From Neodiprion pinetum (Eukaryota; Arthropoda; Insecta; Hymenoptera; Diprionidae), in the NCBI RefSeq assembly GCF_021155775.2, contig NC_060235.2:39038607-39102606 (forward strand): a DNA stretch of 64,000 bases, given 5' to 3'. Position 1 is the first letter of the stretch, and each line of letters begins with the position of its first letter. Of the stretch, positions 62,861-64,000 are shown one piece after another. The notes under the pieces were generated by a model that saw nothing but the letters and a program-made list of their open reading frames with translations, ran no database searches and was not told where the DNA came from. A program made the translations under genes and the position numbers.

Positions 62861-64000
62861 TATTCCATCTCTTGAATTCTCCAAGTTGAAAAATAAAACA
62901 CGATTTTATGGCACTTTCTGCGGCCCGAGACCCAAGAATTTAATCAATTGGGAGGGATAAGTGTTGTCATACACGCAGGGGATTGTTGGAAAAACAGCAT
63001 CAGCGCCCAGAGGTAATCACACCGCACCTTTGAACAGGGCCAAAGAGAGACAAAAATGTGAGCTAAATGTCACCGCACCTTATGGTTGCGACTTACGATA
63101 AGTATTTGATGAAGTTTCGCAACGCGTACCACGCGCTAACTGACCGAACGAAGGAGAGAAAAGTCATTTATTTAGCAACAGTGAACGGTCATTGCGGCAG
63201 CTCTCTTCTCTGGCGCAATATCCAAGACTTTGCATGTATTTGCGCGCCGTTTCTTACGTTTCTTCTCATCACAGGCAATCGGAAAATGGGCATGAAAAAT
63301 TTATTCTTACGATTATTTCGAGGATTCCAGAAGAGTTAGCCGAAACAGAATCATAAAAAAAAGAGAGGCAAAAAAAAAAAAAAAAAAGAAAACAATTTCA
63401 ATCCGTGGAAATCAAACAGTTTTCGAAATAATAAAAATTGTACAATATTGTGTAATTGGGTATTTTCAATTACCTAAATTTACGGTTTGGTTTCTTTCCG
63501 TTCGTTTTGAGAGAACATTATTGTATAATTCCATATTGTCGAATTAAATTATATTTTATTACTTCTGATTTAAAACCGATTAGCCGCGTAAAATAATAAA
63601 AATTACTTCATCTATCGAAAAAACCTGTACAGATTTCAGTTATACGCTAGGTTTGCGCATGTTTATGTAATCGTACCTAATTTCCGCAGTAAAAAGATGC
63701 GCAAGTACCGTACGGATTGCATTAGCGTGCAGAGCCGCGTACTCGCAACAAAAATGAAATCTTAAAAAAATTGAATATAAATACCGTGGCCATAAAATTT
63801 TATCAACGATAGATTTTCGCGTGTCTAAAAGGTAAATTTCATCTATTCAATTCAGTCTTACATCGCACGGCATGAATATAAATAGTCGAATTTGCATCTG
63901 TACCAACAACTTCAAACGGTGTTGCATTACGTTAATTAATAAACACGAAAAAACGTGGAATACATTATTGTGTAATTTGCTCCTACGATTTTGCGAATTT
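62861..64000. other. Right-edge stretch, no supported gene
   Basis: CACACCGCACCTTTGAA (63022) and GTCACCGCACCTTATGG (63069) form a short direct repeat. Poly-A lies at 63370-63387. Open frames are below 90 codons and not recognised. Confidence 0.5.

Noticed and set aside
1..64000. CRISPR arrays, bacterial operons, prophage or a clearly novel multi-gene system
   Set aside because: The genes are intron-containing nuclear genes. The only regularly repeated array (25944-26238) is an 11-bp minisatellite without spacers.

Overview
The window is nuclear DNA of an animal, almost certainly an insect. It is AT-rich, its genes are interrupted by GT-AG (and one GC-AG) introns, and its proteins are closest to insect members of their families. 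It also carries a short run of the insect-type telomere unit CCTAA/TTAGG. I suspect a hymenopteran (sawfly or wasp type), but the sequence does not prove the order.

Left part (1-16.1 kb). An LTR retrotransposon enters from the left edge on the minus strand: a gag reading frame open to base 1, a tRNA primer-binding site and a probable 5' LTR. About 8 kb without a recognisable gene follow. Then come two compact plus-strand housekeeping genes: SNRPA1 (U2A', a U2 snRNP leucine-rich-repeat protein; four coding exons, 249 aa) and NDUFB7 (B18 subunit of mitochondrial complex I; three coding exons, 121 aa, first intron GC-AG). A small TIR element with a 7-bp flanking duplication lies beyond them.

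Middle (16.1-27.9 kb). A minus-strand ELOVL-type very-long-chain fatty-acid elongase has four recognisable coding exons (278 aa) and introns of 4.6, 1.2 and 5.0 kb. A splice acceptor lies upstream of the start codon, so at least one more 5' exon exists farther right. Its introns hold simple repeats, a foldback element, two copies of a dispersed repeat and an 11-bp minisatellite.

Right part (28-64 kb). I could support no protein-coding gene here. The DNA is dominated by non-autonomous repeats. These include two 95%-like copies of a 398-bp TIR element carrying GCGCATGCGC palindromes, a two-copy foldback family, a 1.1-kb palindrome with about 347-bp arms and two relatives, a 47-bp perfect hairpin, and many microsatellites. 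Some GC-richer islands (about 34.3, 50.2-51.1 and 62.4-62.9 kb) could be promoters or unrecognised exons. The upstream exon(s) of the elongase may lie in this region.

The three genes have unrelated roles (splicing, respiration, lipid elongation) and form no operon-like unit. The most distinctive content is the set of small inverted-repeat families. I found no clearly new multi-gene system.
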